A stretch of 64,000 nt of DNA. It comes from Acanthaster planci. Lineage: Eukaryota; Echinodermata; Asteroidea; Valvatida; Acanthasteridae. Shown piece after piece: positions 38,201 to 44,200 of this stretch. Made by a program: the position numbers and the translations under genes. Each line of letters begins with the position of its first letter. Position 1 is the first letter of the stretch. The notes under the pieces are model-generated. The model saw nothing but the letters and a program-made list of their open reading frames with translations, had not been told where the DNA came from and ran no database searches. Location of the stretch: contig NW_019091362.1 in NCBI RefSeq assembly GCF_001949145.1, positions 9,307,024 through 9,371,023 of the forward strand, written 5' to 3'.

Positions 38201-41200
38201 ATGTGACCACATTTTGCCAGCCTGTATTCGCAGAAACAGGTGACGTCAACACACGTACTCAAGCTTCAGTGGTTCCCATTGGATTTGTACACATAACAGT
38301 GTCTGGCAAGACATTGGAAACTGACCATGTCTTGCACTTATAGACTTGGCCACTACAAACAGCCTATTGGAGCAAATGTCACTTTGACGAAGAGCCTCGG
38401 AATATTCCAAAGACAAAGTTTTGGAAAGAAATATTGCCCAAATGACACTTAAAGAGTCAGTATTTTAGCTTTTGGACTTCTTGCCTTTTCAAAAAGTTTT
38501 CGATCTAAAGTAATCCATGTCTTGGTTGATTCTTGTGAACTCATGCCGTTAAAATGAGGTTAAAATGTCGTATGATGGTGAATTCGCATCAAATAATACA
38601 AATGATTTGAAAAGGAAAAACGTGTGACACTGTACTTCAATGACATTAATCCATGTGTTAACGAAAGACACAGGCTGCCAAGCTAACACATTGCCGCTGA
38701 ATATTCGCAGTTTTTCTTTCAGAGAATGGCAGTAAATCCATGTCACTTGTTTGAAACTTTTGCAGGTGAACTCTGTTAAATACGGCATGCTGTAAGCTAT
38801 AATATGGGTTGACATGCAGCTGCTCATCATGCTATATTTCCTTTGCTTGTACAGGAAAATGAATATTGGGACCGGATGGAAGGGCTGAAGACACCCAACC
38901 TCAAGGAGCAGTGGATACGCAAACCAGAATTTGACATTGAATCGTCCAATGAGAGCTTGCCCAATGGCAGTGTCACGCCCAAATTTCCGGTTGGACCAAA
39001 GGCCTACAAAAACATGATATGGACGCCACTTGCGACAGTACGCCCACCACACGGTGAGTAAGCAGAGGCTTTTGTGTGGGGGGGAGGGGATTAGACACTG
39101 GCTCACCCAGGACTTATCCTTGACAGCTGCTCACCACAGGCTTATTATCCCATCAAGCATTCTTCAGAGTATTCAAACAACTGCACTTTGTAAGGTCCAC
39201 TGTGCCAGTCATGTCATCAGTGTTGATACTGCATTGTGCACACGAACACTTGCATGGTGTTATGGACATATTTTTTTCCAATATGTTCCTGTAAAAGAAA
39301 AAATAGAGAGTGACAGGGGGGGATCGAGGACACGAGTGCTGGATGTGCTCGTTGTCAGCTTTGTTATTCTTTGCATTGTCTGAGTAATGTACAAGCTTAA
39401 CAAGATGGCATGATTGGAGATGTTACTGTTACCAAATTTAGGCTTCACTAATGTGTGAGATTTTTGTATTGATTACACTGCATTTATTCTTCACACAGGA
39501 CCAGATGATCCATACCCCCTCTCTCCTACCAGACACAACAACAGGGACATCTTGGACACGACCGGTCTTCATATCAGTCCTGCTCAGCAAGCCTCCACCC
39601 AAGCTGCCAGTCCCGTGAATGTCGAGGGTCCAACCATGAATGCCGCTCAGAGCACCACTCCGGCTACCCCCGAAGTCATCACTGTCACCCAGAGGAGAAT
39701 CGTTCAGACAGAGAGAGTATTTGACCAGAATGGTTTACCCGAGGTGCTATCCGGTCCCAGTGCAAAGGAGGCCACTGTGCAACAGCCGATCATGGCCAAG
39801 GTGGAACGGGTTCCCACCCCCGTGTCTCAGGTGGAGAGGAAGGCTGTCCAGAATGGGCAGCACTACCCAGTGGAGGCCAGAGTGGAGCGAGTGCCAGTCG
39901 CAAGCGTACAGGAGTCCAGTGTCAAAGCCAAGCCTGTCAGCATGCGCTACCCGGCAGGTGTGTTCCCCCCGTCGCCCAAGAAAGAGGTTACCTTCCAAGA
40001 CGCCCGAGGGGGTGTGCCTGAAAGGCCGACCGGCCCACAGGCTCTTGTCGAAGAAAAAGAAATAGTCCCGACGGTGAAAAAACCTGTCGAGGTGGCCCCT
40101 GTTTGGCCCATTGAACTTGAGGTGCACATCAAGAACGAGGGCATATCTCCAGCTGTTGGTGAGGTGCAGGTCAAAAGCGGTGTAGCCACACCTCCAAACA
40201 GGCCTCAGCAACTCTCCCCCAGCTCTCAGAACAGGACACAATTTGTACAAGAACCACCCACGCAGCAGGAAGTGATCAAGAAGGAGCAGACCGAACCAAA
40301 GTTCAGCTACCAGCTACAGAATTTGGCCAGTCAGCCGCCTCCACCACTGTATCCAACGTATAGCGATCGCATGAAGAACCGACCCCCAGGACCAATGTAT
40401 CCTACGTTCAGCGACCGGCACCGTAAGGCTGCAGCCGGCCGTGTGGAGGAGGTGTCACCTCAGGTTGCCAATGGATACCACACCATGTATGATAACAGGG
40501 GAGTGGCCAAGGCCAAACGAGCATCCACTGGCAGGTAGGATGAAGTCTTTGTAGGGTTTAGAGTACTTGATAAGTATGCTGTATTTGGCTGAGCCAAATC
40601 TCAGAAACAAATTTGCAAGATTTTCTTTTGGGAAGGCCTTTATGCTTCACATGTTACGATTTTCCAATTGCATTGGGTGGCTGTCACATTTGGCTGAAGA
40701 ACTTGCACGGTATATTGTAATTCAACCACCGGAATTAGAAGCCATTATTGTGGTGGCACAATGCTCGTGGACAGGTGGTATGCGCGCGTTACATGCCTCT
40801 TCGACCAATAGGGTGTCTTGATTTGCCAAATGCACGCGCGGGTCAAGGCAAAGAATGTGCGTGTGACTCTTGTGCCACCGCAGTTATGGCGTCTAATCGA
40901 ATTAGTCTATACACATAGTACAGGTACATGTATGCCGGTTCCTGCTGCTCAGCTAGAACAATAATGGAAGGATTGGGAGCCACTGGCCCCCTGTCAATGA
41001 CATGGAGTACATGTCTGAGAGAACTTTATCACCCTAAAACATGCCAATAAAATATCCTTGGAAACGATCAAGTCTATAAAAATTTTCAGTTAAGATTTCT
41101 GAAAGTTAATTGAACAAAACATGATTTTACATTCAGTGTACACACTTCATTATTGGTTTATTTCAAATGCTTCTCAATGACAATACTGGATGTGACATAG

Positions 41201-44200
41201 ATAGATGGATTGATAGATAGATCCATAGCCCTTGTACAGTTGAAACTTTTAGTACATAATTTGCTAGAGTACCAAACAGAATTGCAGACTCATTGCTTTC
41301 TTGGAAGTAAGGGAATCATAGTACCTTGGTATTGGTCATTGTGTGATCCCTACCAAAGCACCTGGCATGCTGTTTTAAAATGCTACACTTTTTGAAACAG
41401 AAACATAAATCAAGCCCAGCTCATTTCAGAGGAAACAGGTCGGTCTGCTAGAAATTACGTGAATTGTTTTTTGAAAGGAGGAGAATGAGCATTATGGTTT
41501 GACAACAAAATCCTCAGGTTATGTTGGAATTGGCCATTGAAGAAGCATTTTCCCATTACAGAAGCATTTGTTGCCACAAAAGTATGCATTTTACTGCAGC
41601 TTTGGCTGTTGTTACAATTTTCCAGCTTAAATACTTAAGGCCGTTAAGGCCTCAACCTTGACACTGTGTCAAAGTTATACCCCTACTCAGCCCATTTCCT
41701 GTGATATAAAAGACATAATTACCACTTTTTACAAGGGAGGAACCAACTTAAACTTTGGCATAGAAGGTACATTTAAAGCTGGTAATGTACAGATGTGTAA
41801 GTAGAAGTGAATGTGATTGCTTCTTCTTCCAAGAGATGCACCAACTTCATATATTTGAAGACCCACACTTTGAAATGAGAAGCAGTTACAGTTTTAGAGG
41901 TGGGAGGAAAACCCCAGAAGAATATACTGGGCAAAACCCACGGAATCAGGTAGGGACTGAAAACCCAATCCACGTGTGGACCGGGCTGGGAATAGAACCC
42001 AGACCGCAGACATGGCAAGGAAAGAACCACTCTGCCAATCTGATTCCCCGATTTCTAATTTATGTTTTGACTCCTTTTAGTGAAGGGATGTGGCCAGCAC
42101 ATCCCACTCACCAGCGCAAGGCATCTGATGGTAATGGAGGATCTTCACTCAGTGGCCGCACAACTCCATCCAACTTCTACTTGATGCAGCAGCCATCACC
42201 GTATTCAAGTTCTGTCTCGCTTGCTGGTAAGGTATATTCAGTGCTTTCCTATATGCACGGCGCGAAGAAATGTCAGACAGAATCGGCAGATCTGTGCTAT
42301 TTAGTCTATCAGTGAATGATGATTTCATTCTCATCCACAACCCCAGAGGAGAGTTTTTGGAAGGGAAAGTAAAGTCAGTGAGCCATTTCTACGCACGTGC
42401 CACGCAGTCAGTGTCTACTTGCTGTCAAAGAAAAAATAATTGTCACCAGTTCCTGCACGTACTTGTACCAATCCAAGCAAAGCACATTTCTGTGCAGTGA
42501 GCCAGTTCAGAATGTCAAAAAGACACGGTCTTCTAGGAAAAATGTATGGCTGTGCTGATATTACAGAGTATCGTGTGTACTGCTGCTGTTCCAGATCAGC
42601 CTTGGACACACTGGAGTTTGGGCATGCCCTGCTGGAATACTGAACTGGCTCAATGACCAAATACAAATCCACTGATTACATGTATGGCCAACACATAGTC
42701 AAAATTCAACTAGCCATTACTGATTGTTTTATTGTTAGTAACAATTACATGTCAGGCAATATGAAGTTTTATTTACTGATTATTATCCTTGTTCTGTGTT
42801 TGTTGTCAAAAGCTAACTCAAGTTTTTTGTAGTTCAAAGGCTTTGCAAATAGTTCAATGAGATGAGTATGCTGAATTTGAATGTGTTTGTGTAGATACGA
42901 GTATGGACAAGGTACGGTTTGTGAAGGACCTGTCTGCTTGGTGGTACAAGCCACACATCTCCAGAGATGAAGGTTAGCTTCTTTTACTAGTGTTAGTATT
43001 TCTGAGAATTCGGCCAGCTTTAATACTGCTGTTGACTCTCATTGGTGTTAATTCAGTTTAGGCAAAATGGCATTGGAAACCAATCTAACTCTTCGATTCT
43101 GGCTAAATTGTGCTACTGCGCATGATTTTCATCGGTTTGGTGCTCGATTGTAGGAGCCTATGCAATGTACAGGCCCATGGGCGTACCCTTTTTATGTATG
43201 TACATAGTATGTGCACTGTGAATGGGAAAGCCTGATAGAATGAACAGTCCCATAGACTTTGTATCAAGGAGAGTTGACCATGGAAAGCATCCAATGCCAT
43301 TATGTGCAGATTTCCCCAATTACATACTGTACACACTATTAAAATAAGACTTCAATCTCACTTCATTTTCAGGCTTTCCTAAAAAAATAACTTCCAAAAA
43401 TTCTAGGATTACTGTTCACAAGCTAAAACTTTAACCTTGCTCTGGGGCATTCACTTTTTTATGTAAATGTCGAATCATGCCAGAGGCAGAAATGGTTAAA
43501 TTGTGCTACGTCAGAGCTGTAGTGCCGCACCAGCATGCTCATGTGGAAGGGTTGATCAATTTTGCCATTCTTAAATGATATGAATCTGGATTTTTCACGC
43601 AACAGTTGACAATTCCTAAATCCGGTGTGTAAAAGTTGTCCATTTTCTTTCTTTGTAGCCATTGCAATGTTGAAAGACAAGTGTCCCGGCCAGTTTGTGG
43701 TCAGGGACAGTAACTCCTTCCCTGGAGCCTTTGGTCTTGCCGTTAAGGTTGCCCAGCTACCACCCAATGCTCCACCAAGCAAAAAAGGTACGTTATAAAG
43801 CTTCATAACATCATTATTTTCAACAGAAATAATGGATTTTTCTGTGGGAGGAGGGGTAGTGGGCTTCAAGTGGGAACTTGTGACTCATGATCCGGTGGTC
43901 GTGGGTTCTAATCCGGGCACTGGCCATGCACTTTCTGGTATGACTAGCAAATGTTGGTCCTTACAGTAGCACTATTTAAGGCAAAACAAGTCAGGCTAAG
44001 AATTAAATATTTTGGTCTTCATCAAGGAAATCCCAAGTTCAATTTTTTGTGGAATCTTTAGATAGTAAGTCATGCGAGTGTACATAAAATATCATGCAAG
44101 TACATCTTTGAATACGTTGTGTTGACAACCATTCCCTTTGGCTTCTAGTACATTGTGCTTGATTTGTAGAGATTGAAGAATGGTCCTTTGCAAAGCACAA

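Larger units (their letters stand above)
37406..39498 (+). other. Introns around the exons at 37793 and 38855
   Basis: Introns of 387, 844 and 445 bases. Apart from short simple runs, nothing recognised. Confidence 0.5.
40535..42080 (+). other. Tensin intron, 1.5 kb
   Basis: Contains a CpG-rich inverted-repeat-bounded segment (40750-40880) and the SINE at 41890-42050. No other feature. Confidence 0.5.

Noticed and set aside
38549-39106. A 185-aa minus-strand open frame
   Set aside because: It is antisense to a supported tensin exon and has no recognisable domain.
41785-42080. Upstream extension of the exon at 42081
   Set aside because: The open frame runs through a minus-strand SINE; the acceptor ccttttag and phase place the exon start at 42081.
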